Part shown: one piece after another, positions 26,168 through 36,700 of the stretch
Layout: every line of letters starts with the position of its first letter
How positions within the stretch are numbered: the stretch's first letter is position 1
Made by a program: the position numbers and the translations under genes
Notes under the pieces: generated by a model
What the model saw: the letters and a program-made list of their open reading frames with translations, nothing else
Databases searched by the model: none
Told to the model about the DNA's origin: nothing
NCBI RefSeq assembly: GCF_002868715.1
Contig: NZ_PKLZ01000018.1
Coordinates: forward strand, 1 to 49,730
Length of the DNA stretch: 49,730 bases
DNA from: Kineobactrum sediminis
GTDB taxonomy: Bacteria; Pseudomonadota; Gammaproteobacteria; Pseudomonadales; Halieaceae
Reading direction: 5' to 3'

Positions 26168-28366
26168 GTGTCCGACCAGAAGCCCACGCACCGGGAATGG
26201 GGCGCTCGTACCACGCCCCGTCTACAGGGAAATGAACACTGGTGGCCCGACCAGCTCGCTCTCAATGTGCTGCACCAGAAGCACCCCGACGCAAGCCCGT
26301 TCGGCAAGGACTTCAGCTACGCCGAGTCATTCGCGCAGCTCGATGTCGATGAACTGTCCGCCGATGTCGATGCGCTGATGACCGACTCACAGGATTGGTG
26401 GCCCGCCGACTGGGGTCACTACGGGCCATTCTTCATCCGTATGTCGTGGCACGCGGCGGGGACCTACCGGGCGGTCGACGGCCGCGGGGGTGGCGGCACC
26501 GGCGCGCAACGCTTCGCGCCGCTCAACAGCTGGCCCGACAACGGCAACCTCGACAAGGCGCGCCGGCTGCTGTGGCCGATCAAGAAGAAGTACGGCGAGA
26601 AGATCTCCTGGGCCGACCTGCTGGTCTTCGCCGGCAACCGCGCACTCGAGACGATGGGCTTTCGCACTTTCGGTTTCGGCTTCGGCCGCGCTGACATCTG
26701 GGCTCCCGAGGATGACATCTACTGGGGTCCCGAGACCGAATGGCTCGCGACCGGCGACGAACGTTATACCGGTAGCTTCGAGGACGGCAACCGTGTCCTG
26801 GACAATCCGCTTGCCGCGGTTCAGATGGGACTCATCTACGTCAATCCCGAGGGTCCCAACGGCGTCCCGGATGCGTTGAAATCCGCGCAGGACGTGCGCG
26901 AGACCTTCGCGCGTATGGGTATGAACGACCGCGAGACCGTTGCGCTGACTGTCGGTGGCCACACCTTCGGCAAGATGCACGGCAACGGTCCCGCCGAGGC
27001 CGTCGGCGAGGCGCCCGAGGCCGCGAAGATCCACGAGCAGGGTTTCGGCTGGGCGAACAAGCATGAGACCGGCCTCGGTGAATACGCGGTCACCTCGGGG
27101 CTTGAGGGCGCCTGGACGCCGACGCCGACGAAATGGGACCACTCCTACCTCGACACCATATTCGCCCACCAGTGGAAGGTCACGAAGTCGCCGGCCGGCG
27201 CGAGCCAATGGGAGCCGGTCGAGGTCAGGGAGGGATACTGGGTTCCCGATGCCCACGTCGAGGGCAAGAAGAACCCGCCGGTGATGAGTACCGCCGACAT
27301 GGCGATGATCACCGATCCCGACTACCTCGCGATCGCCAGGGAGTATCACGAGAAGCCGAATGTGCTTGTCGACGAGTTCGCGTGTGCCTGGTACAAGCTG
27401 CTGCATCGCGACATGGGTCCGCGCGCCCGCTATCTCGGCCCGCAGGTGCCCGACGAGGTTCTGATCTGGCAGGATCCGGTTCCCGAGCACGAAGGGCCGC
27501 TCGTCAGCGATGACCAGATCGCCACGCTCCGGCGGCAGATCGCCGAGTCCGGGCTCACTTCCAGGGAGCTGGTGAGTGCGGCCTGGGCCTCGGCGTGCAC
27601 CTACCGCCAGACCGACCACCGCGGTGGCGCCAACGGTGCGCGCATCCGCCTCGAGCCGCAGGCCGGTTGGGACGTTAACGTACGCTCCGGCGTTGCCGCG
27701 GTGATCGACCGGCTCGAGCAGCTCAGGGACGCCTCCGATGCGAATATCTCGCTCGCGGACATGATCGTCCTCGGCGGCAGTGTCGGCGTCGAAATGGCGG
27801 CGAAGGCGGCCGGGCACGACATCACTGTGCCGTTCACCCCGGGCCGCACCGACGCGACCCAGGAGATGATCGAAGTCGACACGCATGCCCATCTGGAGCC
27901 GCGGCACGACGCGTTCCGCAACTACAGGCAGACGCAGGCGACATCCATCCCGGCCGAGCACCTGATGGTCGACCGCGCGTTCATGCTGGACCTCAGCGTG
28001 CCGCAGATGGCGGCGCTTCTCGGCGGCATGCGAGCCATTGGCGTAAATGTCGGTGAGGACAATGATGGCATACTGACGGGCCGTCCCGGCCAGCTGAGCA
28101 ACGACTTCTTCGTCAATCTCGTGGACATGGGAACCGTGTGGGAACCTGTCGACGAAGCCGAGGATCGCTTCGAGGGCCGGGACCGCGCGACGGGCGAGAC
28201 CAAATGGACCGCGACACGCGTCGACCTCGTCTATGGATCGAACTCTCAGCTGCGCGCCATCGCCGAGGAATACGCCGCGGATGGCGGCGAGCAGAGAATG
28301 ATCGACCGCTTCGTCAGTGGCTGGGTCAAGGTCATGGAGAACGACCGTTTCGACCTGTACCGTTGA
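26168..28366 (+). CDS. katG: Catalase-peroxidase
   Basis: Heme enzyme of 732 residues that destroys hydrogen peroxide. The distal triad Arg91-Trp94-His95 is in [13 protein letters not shown]. The Met-Tyr-Trp crosslink residues are Trp94, Tyr224 ([10 protein letters not shown]) and Met250 (FARMGMND). The proximal His265 is in [11 protein letters not shown]. The C-terminal inactive duplicate domain is complete. The start is GTG at 26168 after a strong AGGAGG. Codon use leans to CTC, GTC and GAC rather than the CTG-heavy style of the neighbouring core genes, suggesting acquisition. It is the first gene inside the repeat-bounded block. Confidence 0.97.
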   Translation: MSDQKPTHREWGARTTPRLQGNEHWWPDQLALNVLHQKHPDASPFGKDFSYAESFAQLDVDELSADVDALMTDSQDWWPADWGHYGPFFIRMSWHAAGTYRAVDGRGGGGTGAQRFAPLNSWPDNGNLDKARRLLWPIKKKYGEKISWADLLVFAGNRALETMGFRTFGFGFGRADIWAPEDDIYWGPETEWLATGDERYTGSFEDGNRVLDNPLAAVQMGLIYVNPEGPNGVPDALKSAQDVRETFARMGMNDRETVALTVGGHTFGKMHGNGPAEAVGEAPEAAKIHEQGFGWANKHETGLGEYAVTSGLEGAWTPTPTKWDHSYLDTIFAHQWKVTKSPAGASQWEPVEVREGYWVPDAHVEGKKNPPVMSTADMAMITDPDYLAIAREYHEKPNVLVDEFACAWYKLLHRDMGPRARYLGPQVPDEVLIWQDPVPEHEGPLVSDDQIATLRRQIAESGLTSRELVSAAWASACTYRQTDHRGGANGARIRLEPQAGWDVNVRSGVAAVIDRLEQLRDASDANISLADMIVLGGSVGVEMAAKAAGHDITVPFTPGRTDATQEMIEVDTHAHLEPRHDAFRNYRQTQATSIPAEHLMVDRAFMLDLSVPQMAALLGGMRAIGVNVGEDNDGILTGRPGQLSNDFFVNLVDMGTVWEPVDEAEDRFEGRDRATGETKWTATRVDLVYGSNSQLRAIAEEYAADGGEQRMIDRFVSGWVKVMENDRFDLYR

Positions 28367-28515
28367 GATCCATCCGAGACGGCAGCGGCGTCGGCGCTTC
28401 TGTTGAGTAGTGGGCTGACGATTATGCTGGCGCCGGTATCGCCCTGGCTGCAGTGGCTCTTGCCGCCGTTGCTGTTGTGTGTCGCCCTCTGGCTGTGGAG
28501 TTGTCCCGATGCCTG
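28367..28515 (+). pseudogene. Probable membrane-protein 3' remnant before nnrS
   Basis: In the same frame as katG and directly after its stop, an open stretch continues to a TGA at 28513-28515. From an internal ATG at 28424 it reads MLAPVSPWLQWLLPPLLLC, a single hydrophobic helix ending ...SCPDA. Its stop overlaps the nnrS start by 7 bases, as if it were the tail of a gene once coupled to nnrS. No ribosome site precedes it. It may be a truncated gene end left at a junction, or a very small membrane peptide. Confidence 0.35.
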
Positions 28516-29684
28516 AATCCCCGCCTTCTTCCCGGGCCAGTGCCCGGCAGCTGTTCGCTTATCCGTTCCGGATCTTCTTTTTTTCCCTGGCAGTGCTGGC
28601 GGTGCTGGTGGTGCCCCTGTGGGTGGCGCTGATTACCGGCCGGATCAGTCTGCCCCTGGCCATGCCGGGGTTGTACTGGCATCAGCATGAGCTGATCTTC
28701 GCCTTCCTGCAGGCGGGCATCGCGGGCTTTCTGCTGACCGCAGTCTGCGTCTGGACCGGAACCGAGCGTCTGCACGGTCCATGGCTGCTGGCATTGTGGC
28801 TGGTGTGGCTGCTCGGACGGGTGCTGATGATGGGCGGTGCCGAGCTGCCGTTCTGGCTGGTGGCCGGGGTCAATCTGGCGTTTCTGCCCCTGGTCATGCT
28901 GGACGCGGGCCGGCGCATCTGCACGGCGCGACAGTGGCGCCAGCTGGTGATACTGGTGGTGCTGGGTTTGCTGTGGCTGATGCAGCTCGGTTTCCTGTTC
29001 CGGCCCACCGGGCCTTTCGTTCCAGGCGCGCTGGTCGTGGCCATGACCCTGATGCTGGTGGTGGGAGGGCGCATCACGCCCAGTTTCTCCCTGGCCTGGC
29101 TGCGCCAGCAGGGACGTTCCCCCGATAGAATCACTACCTTGCCGGCCGTGGAAAAAGCCCTGCTGGCAAGCATGGTGTTGACCCTGCTGGCGGTGCTGAG
29201 TCGCCACAGCGAGGCTATCGCGGTCGCGGGGGTTGTGGCCGGTATCATCGTCCTGTTGCGGCTGCTGCTATGGCAGGGCTGGCGAGTGCGGCAGGAGCCG
29301 CTGCTGTGGATCCTTCACCTGTCGCTGTTGTGGATTCCCATCGCCCTCTGGCTGCTGGCCGGCAGCGCGCTGGGTGCGTGGCCGCGAACGGTCTGGACCC
29401 ATGCCGTCGGGGTGGGGGCCATCGGTGGCCTGATGCTGGGCGTGATCAGCCGCGTCGCGCTGGGTCATACCGGGCGGCGGCTGCAGCTGCCCCGGGGCAT
29501 GGTCACGGCATTCTGGCTGATCCAGCTGGCGGCCCTGTTGCGGGTCGCCACGGGCCTTGAATTGCTGCCCTGGAACCCGGGCGTGACTACCTCCGCAGTT
29601 TTCTGGGTGCTGGCCTTCGCGCTCTTTCTGCTGCGCTATACATACCCGCTTGCCAGCCCGCGCGTCGACGGAAAACCCGGCTGA
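28509..29684 (+). CDS. nnrS: NnrS-family heme/copper membrane protein
   Basis: Integral membrane protein of about 391 residues with roughly twelve hydrophobic helices. Family marks are FAYPFRIFF at the N-terminus, the histidine motif LYWHQHELIFAF, WLLGRVLMM and the C-terminal HAVGVGAIGGLMLGVISRVALGHTGRRL. NnrS proteins bind heme and copper and protect against nitric-oxide stress. The start at 28509 is chosen because GGAG lies upstream and homology begins at MPESPPSS. No norCB or nitrite reductase genes are nearby. Confidence 0.92.
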   Translation: MPESPPSSRASARQLFAYPFRIFFFSLAVLAVLVVPLWVALITGRISLPLAMPGLYWHQHELIFAFLQAGIAGFLLTAVCVWTGTERLHGPWLLALWLVWLLGRVLMMGGAELPFWLVAGVNLAFLPLVMLDAGRRICTARQWRQLVILVVLGLLWLMQLGFLFRPTGPFVPGALVVAMTLMLVVGGRITPSFSLAWLRQQGRSPDRITTLPAVEKALLASMVLTLLAVLSRHSEAIAVAGVVAGIIVLLRLLLWQGWRVRQEPLLWILHLSLLWIPIALWLLAGSALGAWPRTVWTHAVGVGAIGGLMLGVISRVALGHTGRRLQLPRGMVTAFWLIQLAALLRVATGLELLPWNPGVTTSAVFWVLAFALFLLRYTYPLASPRVDGKPG

Positions 29685-29728
29685 TGCGGCGGACCGGAGA
29701 GGGTGGTCTGAAGTGCTGACTCTCTGCT

Positions 29729-30691
29729 TTACAGGCTACGCAAGCCCCGCTCAAGCAGACCCCGGGCGAGATCAAGCTTGTAGGCATTGCCGGGCAGGGG
29801 GCTGGCACCGCGGCCAAGCACCTGCAGCGCCGCGTCAATGTGGACATCAGCGGCGGTGGTGCCGGCGAGTGCCTGTTCGCAGTACGCCAGCCGGCGCGGC
29901 ACCTGCGCCAGGCCAGTGGCAGCGATGTGAACTGTGTCAAGAGTTGTTCCTGTGCGATGCAGAACAATTCCCATGCCCACCAGGGCAAATGCCCAGGCTT
30001 TTCGGTCCATTGCCTTGAGATAAATGCTGACCGTTCCGGCGGGTAGAGCGGGAATGTCGACGGCGGTGATGATCTCGTCGTTACCCAATATTGTTTCCCG
30101 GCGCCGCTCACTATCCGGCGCCCTGAAAAAGTCGTGCAGGGATACGCTACGTTCACCGGCCAGGCCATACAGGACAACCGCGGCGTCCAGCGCCAGCAGG
30201 CACCCCGCAAGGTCCGAGGGATGCGCTGCGCGGCAGGGGCTGTCGTCGAATATCGCATGGTGTTCATGATGCCCCTCGACTGCCGGGCAGCCCTGCCCTC
30301 CCTTGAGCCAGCAATCGCTGCGGGAATTGCGGTAGTACCAGCAGCGAGGCCTTTGCAGCAGGTTGCCGCCGAGCGTCGCGCGGTTGCGGATCTGCACGGT
30401 GGCCGTCTGTCGGGCCGCCTGGCGTAGCAGGGAGCAGGGACCGTCAAGCAGGGGGCTGTCGGCAATCGCAGCGAGGGTCGCGAGTGCGCCGATGCGAAGA
30501 CCGCCCGGAGTGCGCTGAATGGCGCCGGACAGCGGTGCCCGCTTGATGTCGACCAGCTGGGTTGTATGTACAAGGTCGGCCTTGAGCAGCGGGAGCAGGT
30601 CTGTTCCCCCGGCCAGCAGCCGATCTCCCGCGGTCAATCCAGCGACGACGGCATCAAGCGTGCTGCTGCTGACGTAGCGCAGGGGTCTCAT
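29729..30691 (-). CDS. Molybdenum hydroxylase FAD subunit with extra FeS loop
   Basis: A 320-residue medium subunit of a xanthine-dehydrogenase-family enzyme, with the FAD-binding LLAGGTDLLPLLK and IRNRATLGGNLLQRPRC segments. An inserted cysteine-bearing loop (CWYYRNSRSDCWLKGG, then GCPAVEG and SPC) matches the PaoB/YagS and 4-hydroxybenzoyl-CoA-reductase-beta type, which holds a [4Fe-4S] cluster. It passes electrons between the small and large subunits. The start overlaps the large-subunit stop by 4 bases. Confidence 0.9.
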   Translation of the reverse strand: MRPLRYVSSSTLDAVVAGLTAGDRLLAGGTDLLPLLKADLVHTTQLVDIKRAPLSGAIQRTPGGLRIGALATLAAIADSPLLDGPCSLLRQAARQTATVQIRNRATLGGNLLQRPRCWYYRNSRSDCWLKGGQGCPAVEGHHEHHAIFDDSPCRAAHPSDLAGCLLALDAAVVLYGLAGERSVSLHDFFRAPDSERRRETILGNDEIITAVDIPALPAGTVSIYLKAMDRKAWAFALVGMGIVLHRTGTTLDTVHIAATGLAQVPRRLAYCEQALAGTTAADVHIDAALQVLGRGASPLPGNAYKLDLARGLLERGLRSL

Positions 30692-32910
30692 GAGGGCCTG
30701 GCCGTTTGTGTCAGCGCTGCCAGCATCCGCTGGCGGTTCAATGGCAGGTCCCGCAAGCGCACGCCCAGCGCGTCACAGACCGCATTGACTATCGCCGGCG
30801 CGGTTGCAATGATTGGTGGCTCTCCGAGTCCCTTGACTCCCAGCGGGTTCTCCGAATAATCCGGCAGATCAACGATCGCGTGAGTAATCGGGGGTACATC
30901 GGCCACTGTGGGAACGAGATAATCCTCCAGGTTGGCATTGAGCACCAGGCCGGAGGCCTCGTCGACCAGCCGCTCCTCGGTCAGTGCAAATCCCAGTCCC
31001 TGGGTGACACCGCCGATAACCTGGCTGTCGGCCAGCAGGCGATTGACGATCGCGCCACAGTCCGGCGCACACACCAGCCGCAGCAGCGTGATCTCCGCAG
31101 TATCGAGATCCACCTCCACTTCCGCGCATTGCACGGCAAAGGTGCAGGGAGAACTTGCGCCGGGTTTGGCCAGGACGGCACCGCTGCTTCGCAGCGAGCC
31201 CGGTGCCGCCGCCGCGGCCAGATCGGCGAGCGAGACAGCGCGGCTGCCGGCCGCTTCGCGCACGTACCCGTTGTCCATGCGCAGTGTCTCCACATCGGCA
31301 TGCAGTTCCCGCGCGGCGAGTGCCAGTACCTGCCCCCGAAGCTCGGTGGCCGCTGTATGTACCGCCGGTCCCAGGGTCGCCAGGGTCGCGCTGCCGGCGC
31401 TGGGTGGCGCGTGCAGTTCGGTCGCAGTGTCCCCGATAACCACCTCCACCCGCCCGGGTGCAAGTTCCAGGACCTGGGCGGCGACCTGCGCCAGCACGGT
31501 GCGGGTACCGGTCCCGATATCCTGGGCACCGGTAAGCAGGCTCACGGAGCCATCGCCCTGGACCACCAGCGTGGTGTATGCCGGCGGGTGGCTGTTCCCC
31601 CCGGGCCAGACGCTGGCCGCCATCCCGATTCCGCGGCACTTGCGCGCTACCTGTGGTGTGGGCCGCAGCGGCCAGTTGAATGCCTCGCGCGCCGCACTAT
31701 AGCAGCGCCGCAACGCATCGGGGGAGGAGTAAGCCTTGTCGCGCAGCTGGTCGCGGGCGGTGTAATTGCGCTCGCGCAGAACGAATGGGTCAAGCTGCAG
31801 TTCAGTGGCCAGTTCATCCATCGCCTGTTCCAGCGCGGCAGTGCCCTCAACGTAGCCGGGGGCGCGGAAAGCGACGGCCGGACCGGTATTGCTGTAGTAC
31901 TGGCGCTGCTCCGTATAGACGTTGTCGCAGGCGTACAGCTGCTGATAGCAGCCCGCGACCATGCTGTTCTCGCCGCCCAGGGTATGGGCGCCGCCGTCGA
32001 TGGCTATGGTCGCCGAAATCGCGCACAGACGACCGTCCCGGGTCGCGCCCAACTTGAGCTGTTGGCGGGTGGCATTGCGATTTCCGGCGGCCAGACTTTC
32101 CGCCTCGCGGTCAAGCATCAGTTTCACTGGCCGATTGCTGCGCCTGGCCAGGATGGCAGCGATCACCGTCGGCTTCCAGTCCACCTGCTTGGCGCCAAAA
32201 CCGCCGCCGATGTGCTGGGAGTGGACCCGCACCCTGTTTAGCGGCAAGCCCAGCTTGCGCGCCACGTTGTTCCGCACCGTGAATATGGACTGGGTTGACA
32301 CCCACAGGTTGAGCAGCTCGCCGTCCCACCAGGCATTGCAGCCATGGGGCTCCAACGCATTGTGCAGCGCGGTCTGGGTGGTCCAGGCCCCTGTCACGAC
32401 GACGTCAGCGGCAGCGAAACCGGCTTCGACGTCGCCGCGGCAGTAGACCTGTGGCTCCGCGGCGAGGTTGCCTGGCTTGTCCCGGTAGACCAGCGGCGCG
32501 TTGGCACACGCGGCTTGGGCAAGGCCAATGACCGGCTCCAGCACCTCGTAGGCGATGGTGAATGCGCGCAGGCCATCCCATACCGATTCCTCGCTGTCGG
32601 CGGTGACAGCGGCAACCTCATCCCCGACGAAGCGCAATTCCTCGCCGAAAGTGGGTACTTCCTCCCCATACCAGCGAATCCCCGGGTCATCACCGTGCGT
32701 GATCACGTCCCTGACACCCGCCACCTCGCGCACCATGGAGGCATCAATTCGGCGCACCCGCGCCCGCGCATGGGGACTGCGCAATATGCCGGCATACAGT
32801 TGGCCCGGCAGTTCGATGTCGCTGGTGAAATGCGCACGGCCTGTCACTTTCTGCCGGGCCTCCCGCCGCAAGACAGGCGCCTGGCTGTGTGGCGCTGCCG
32901 GGTCAGCCAT
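30688..32910 (-). CDS. Molybdenum hydroxylase large (molybdopterin) subunit
   Basis: Catalytic subunit of about 740 residues of the xanthine dehydrogenase/aldehyde oxidoreductase family. It has the N-terminal KVTGRAHFTSDIELPGQLYAG fold, the cofactor loop HIGGGFGAKQ, AFRAPGYVEGTAALEQAMDELA, QDIGTGTRTVLAQVAAQ, and the catalytic Glu in GVKGLGEPPIIATAPAIVNAV. The start at 32910 is favoured over the frame start at 33051, which would overlap most of the iron-sulfur gene. PaoC/YagR-like oxidation of aldehydes is a reasonable guess, but the substrate is not readable. No dedicated XdhC-type insertion chaperone is next to it. Confidence 0.92.
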   Translation of the reverse strand: MADPAAPHSQAPVLRREARQKVTGRAHFTSDIELPGQLYAGILRSPHARARVRRIDASMVREVAGVRDVITHGDDPGIRWYGEEVPTFGEELRFVGDEVAAVTADSEESVWDGLRAFTIAYEVLEPVIGLAQAACANAPLVYRDKPGNLAAEPQVYCRGDVEAGFAAADVVVTGAWTTQTALHNALEPHGCNAWWDGELLNLWVSTQSIFTVRNNVARKLGLPLNRVRVHSQHIGGGFGAKQVDWKPTVIAAILARRSNRPVKLMLDREAESLAAGNRNATRQQLKLGATRDGRLCAISATIAIDGGAHTLGGENSMVAGCYQQLYACDNVYTEQRQYYSNTGPAVAFRAPGYVEGTAALEQAMDELATELQLDPFVLRERNYTARDQLRDKAYSSPDALRRCYSAAREAFNWPLRPTPQVARKCRGIGMAASVWPGGNSHPPAYTTLVVQGDGSVSLLTGAQDIGTGTRTVLAQVAAQVLELAPGRVEVVIGDTATELHAPPSAGSATLATLGPAVHTAATELRGQVLALAARELHADVETLRMDNGYVREAAGSRAVSLADLAAAAAPGSLRSSGAVLAKPGASSPCTFAVQCAEVEVDLDTAEITLLRLVCAPDCGAIVNRLLADSQVIGGVTQGLGFALTEERLVDEASGLVLNANLEDYLVPTVADVPPITHAIVDLPDYSENPLGVKGLGEPPIIATAPAIVNAVCDALGVRLRDLPLNRQRMLAALTQTARPS

Positions 32911-33418
32911 CCCCGGCTCCGCGACGCTCTGTACCGCTAGCCGCGAGCGAGCGTGCGGCCTCCAGGATATGCCGGTACGCTCCACAGCGACAAAGGTTCC
33001 CCGCCACGGCCTCGGTGATCGATGCCTCAGTCGGCGCTGGCTCGCGTTCAAACAGGGCCGCGAGACTCATGATCTGTCCGGGCGTACAATAGCCGCACTG
33101 CAGCGCATCGTGTTCAATGAAAGCCTGCTGCAATGCGCCGACCGTATTGCCGGCGGCGCCGCCCTCTATCGTGGTCACGGACCGTTGTTCGCACTCCACT
33201 GCCAATACCAGGCACGAATAAACGGCTGCACCATCCAGCAGGACGGTGCAGGCGCCACAGTTGCCCATCTCACACACTTTCTTGGCGCCGGTAAGCCCAC
33301 AGTCGTTGCGCAACGCATCCAGCAGGGTGCGCCGCGGTTGCACACTGAGTGGACGGTACTCGCCATTGACCCACAGGGAGAGAGGCGTATGTCGGGGCTG
33401 GGCATCGGTGGTCGCCAT
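32903..33418 (-). CDS. Molybdenum hydroxylase [2Fe-2S] small subunit
   Basis: A 171-residue subunit with two [2Fe-2S] clusters: the plant-type site CEMGNCGACTVLLDGAAVYSC and the alpha-helical site CGYCTPGQ...CRCGAYRHI. It carries electrons out of the enzyme. There is no Tat signal, unlike periplasmic PaoA. Gene order small-large-FAD, with 8- and 4-base overlaps, makes a tight operon read toward 29.7 kb. Confidence 0.95.
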   Translation of the reverse strand: MATTDAQPRHTPLSLWVNGEYRPLSVQPRRTLLDALRNDCGLTGAKKVCEMGNCGACTVLLDGAAVYSCLVLAVECEQRSVTTIEGGAAGNTVGALQQAFIEHDALQCGYCTPGQIMSLAALFEREPAPTEASITEAVAGNLCRCGAYRHILEAARSLAASGTERRGAGDG

Positions 33419-33500
33419 AAACAGAGGCTAGACCTTATTGCCGTCAAGTCAAGGCGTCTGCCCTGGCTGCGCACCCGCTACAGCGCCACCATCAGCAGGC

Positions 33501-33748
33501 CCGATATATTCGGTGTTATAAAAGGTGAAAGAGTTACGTCCGGGCTTAACAAATATCATCCTGTCATCGACCGATCACCCCTACCAGCCACTACAAGACC
33601 CTACGAATAATGAACGCCTGCAATCTCATCCAGCAGCGCTTCCGCCTCTCCAAAACTGAAGTTATCGAGGTGTTCGCGTGCCTGGGTAAGGGACTGGGAC
33701 AGGTTTCCACCTTCTGGTGCCGCGCCCAATAGCAGGTCGACAAGGTCA
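33501..33748. repeat. Long direct repeat, right copy
   Basis: 248 bp matching 25715-25970. It spans half of the palindromic operator, the 100-bp downstream region and the last 49 codons of the intact histidine kinase gene. The left border falls exactly in the second palindrome of the operator at the other end (CCGATATATTCGG), so the two copies probably mark the ends of a 7.8-kb inserted block. Confidence 0.9.
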
Positions 33749-36700
33749 ATGGCACCGGGGTCGAAAGACGCCATGGCGGCTTTCAGGTCCGAGAACACCT
33801 GTTGCGCGTCGATAGCAATCGCTGCCGCACCCTTGGCCTCAGGCGCGCGATCCCTGAGCAATTGTGCGTGGGACTCTGCCGCGACCGTTAGCGCTGCTGC
33901 CAGGCTTTCGATGTGTTGTGGTGTCACGGTATCGCCCGCGATCACTGTCCGCTCAATGGCCTCTGCACAATTGCCGATATCCACGGCGCCGAGATTGTTG
34001 GCGATACCGCGGATCTTGTGGGCGGCAGCGCGTAACTCGTCCTGTTTATCTTCAGCAACAAGCTGCTCCAGAATGGTTGCAGCCCCTGCATACTCTTTAA
34101 GCAGGTCGCCCAGCAACTGCAGGAACAGTTTCTCGTTATTGCCCAGGCGAGTGAGGCCCTGCTGGATCGCCAGGCCGGGAAGCTCGGCGGGCAATGGCGC
34201 TCTCGTGACCTCTTCTTCTGTTGTGTCCACTGCAGCTGATGCCGGCAGGTTGTCGCTGTAATCCTGCTCCGGTATGGCACCGAGCAGTGCCAGGTAAAGG
34301 TCCGCAGGGTCCACCGGTTTTCCGATATGGCCGTTCATGCCCGCCTCGCTGGTCCGCGTGCGGTCTTCAGCCATCACGTTGGCCGTCATCGCCAGTATCG
34401 GCAGGCCATCATAAGCGGGGTTCTGCCGAACCAGGCCGGTGGCGGTATAGCCGTCCATCACCGGCATCTGTATATCCATCAGCACGCAGTCGTACTGATT
34501 CGCCATGATTTTTGCCACCGCTTCCTGGCCATCGCTCGCGGTGTCGTGCACCAGTGGGACCTTGTCCAGCAATTCGCAGGCAATCTGCAGGTTGATATCG
34601 GAGTCGTCGACAATCAGCACACGCGCGCCACGAATCGCCGCCAGATCCTGGGGCGCGGTGGAGCGTCCCAGGGTGCGCTTGCGTTTCACCACCTGCTTGC
34701 CGTAGGCGATCATAATGGTATCGAGTAGCGCCGAGGGCTTGATTGGCTTGGCCAGGAATGCATCGACCATGGACTGATGCTCGCTACTCGGCATGTTCCA
34801 CGAGGACATCAGTATGGTTTTCGGCGGTGCCTTCAGGTCTCGCAGGGCCAGCGCAACATCCAGGCCAGTCATCCCGGGCATCATCCAATCCAGCAGCACC
34901 AGGTCAAACTGCTTGTCGGAGCGCATTATCTCCAGGGCCTGTTCGCCGCTTTCGGCAAGCGATGCGGTATACCCGAATGACACCAGGTACTCCTGCAATA
35001 TGTCCCGTGATGCCTCGTTATCATCTACCACCAGCACGCTGAGGCCCTGGGGCGCATCTTCCAGCGCCGTCGCCTGGGCAACAACATCGGCTATGTCGAA
35101 CTCCAGTGCAAAATGAAAGCTGCTGCCCGCTCCGGGTTCGCTGCTGACTTCAATCAGGCCACCCATCATCTCGGTCAGTTGCTGGGAAATGGCCAGGCCG
35201 AGGCCGGTGCCACCGTACTGGCGGCTAATCGTGCTGTCGGCCTGGGAAAACGACTGGAACAGGCGCCCCAACTGCTCCTCGTTCATGCCAATGCCGCTGT
35301 CGCGCACGTCAAAATTGATCGTCACGCGATCGTTCGAGCGCACCAGTTCCCGCACCTCAACGACAATCTGTCCCTCCTGGGTAAACTTGATGGCATTACC
35401 CGCGAGGTTGATGAGGATCTGGCCGAGCCGGGTGGGGTCACCGACCAGCGTATCCGGTACGCCGGGGTCGCGCTGGAATACCAGCTCCAGGTGCTTGTCC
35501 TGGCAACGCACCATGCAGATGGTGGCCAGGTTATCCAGGACCTCGTTGAGCGAGAAGGGAATATTCTCGAACTCGAATTTGCCGGCCTCCAGCTTGGAGA
35601 AATCGAGAATGTCGTCAATGATGGTACGCAGTGCGTTGGCGGCACCGTCGACCTTGGTCAGGTAGTCTTCCTGCTTCGGGTTGAGCTCGGTCTCCAGGCA
35701 CAAGCCGGTAAGGCCGATAATGGCATTCATCGGAGTGCGGATCTCATGGCTCATATTGGCCAGGAATGTACCCTTGGTCGCGTTCGCGGCCTCCGCTTCG
35801 GAGCGCGCCTCAGTGGCGGACTGCAGTAACTGGGCATTGCGTATGGCGGTACCCAGCTGCGTTACGTAGCGGCCAATGGATTCAATATCGTCATCATGCA
35901 GCTCGAACGGTTCCCGGGTGCCCACAAAGAAGATGGTGCCCACCGCCTTGTTCTGGATTAGCAGGGGACACAACAAAAACGATTTCATGGGGCTGCTGTT
36001 GTACAGGATTTTGTCACTCGCACCGGAGCTGGCTACTCCTTCATCGGTGACATGGTGGATATAGATGTTGTTCTGCTCGACGACTGACCGGGCGATAAAG
36101 CTGTCGGTAGCGTCCAGGGGCAAGCCGCGCTCGGTAAGCATTTCACCGAGATCCTCGGCAAACGGAACCCCGGCCTGCAGTGCCAGGTGTAGGCGCTCGT
36201 CATGGGCGTCCAGCAGGAATACGCCCATCTGGTCAAAGGCGAACAAGCGCTGCAGGCCGGTATAGATCGTATTCTTCACCATGTCGACGTCGAGTGTGGA
36301 ATTGACGATGGTCGCAATCTGGTTGAGGTCGGACATTTCACTGAGGGCCTTTTCCAGCTCCTCGGTGCGCTCCTCTACCTTGTGTTCAAGTGAGCGCTCC
36401 GATTCCTGCAGGGATGCGATGGCCTGGCGCATGCCGCTGGCTGCGGCTTTAAGTTTGCCGCCGGATTGCCAAAGCGACAGCATTACCACGCATGTAAGCA
36501 ATACAACAACGAAGGACTCGACATCGGCCATGATGTGGTCGGGGACGGCAGATGTATAAAGGGCGGGAAGGAGCTTGGTGATACTGCCAATAACGATGAG
36601 CGCAACAGAGCCGACGATAACCCAGCGAAACATCGACTGCGAAACAAAGGGCAAGACCATCAATACCGGCAGGATGGCAGTCACGATCAGAGTGCCATAA

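Noticed and set aside
26387..27961. 524-codon minus-strand open frame
   Set aside because: Antisense shadow of katG, whose heme motifs are intact on the plus strand.
30706..32241. 511-codon plus-strand open frame
   Set aside because: Antisense shadow of the molybdenum hydroxylase large subunit.
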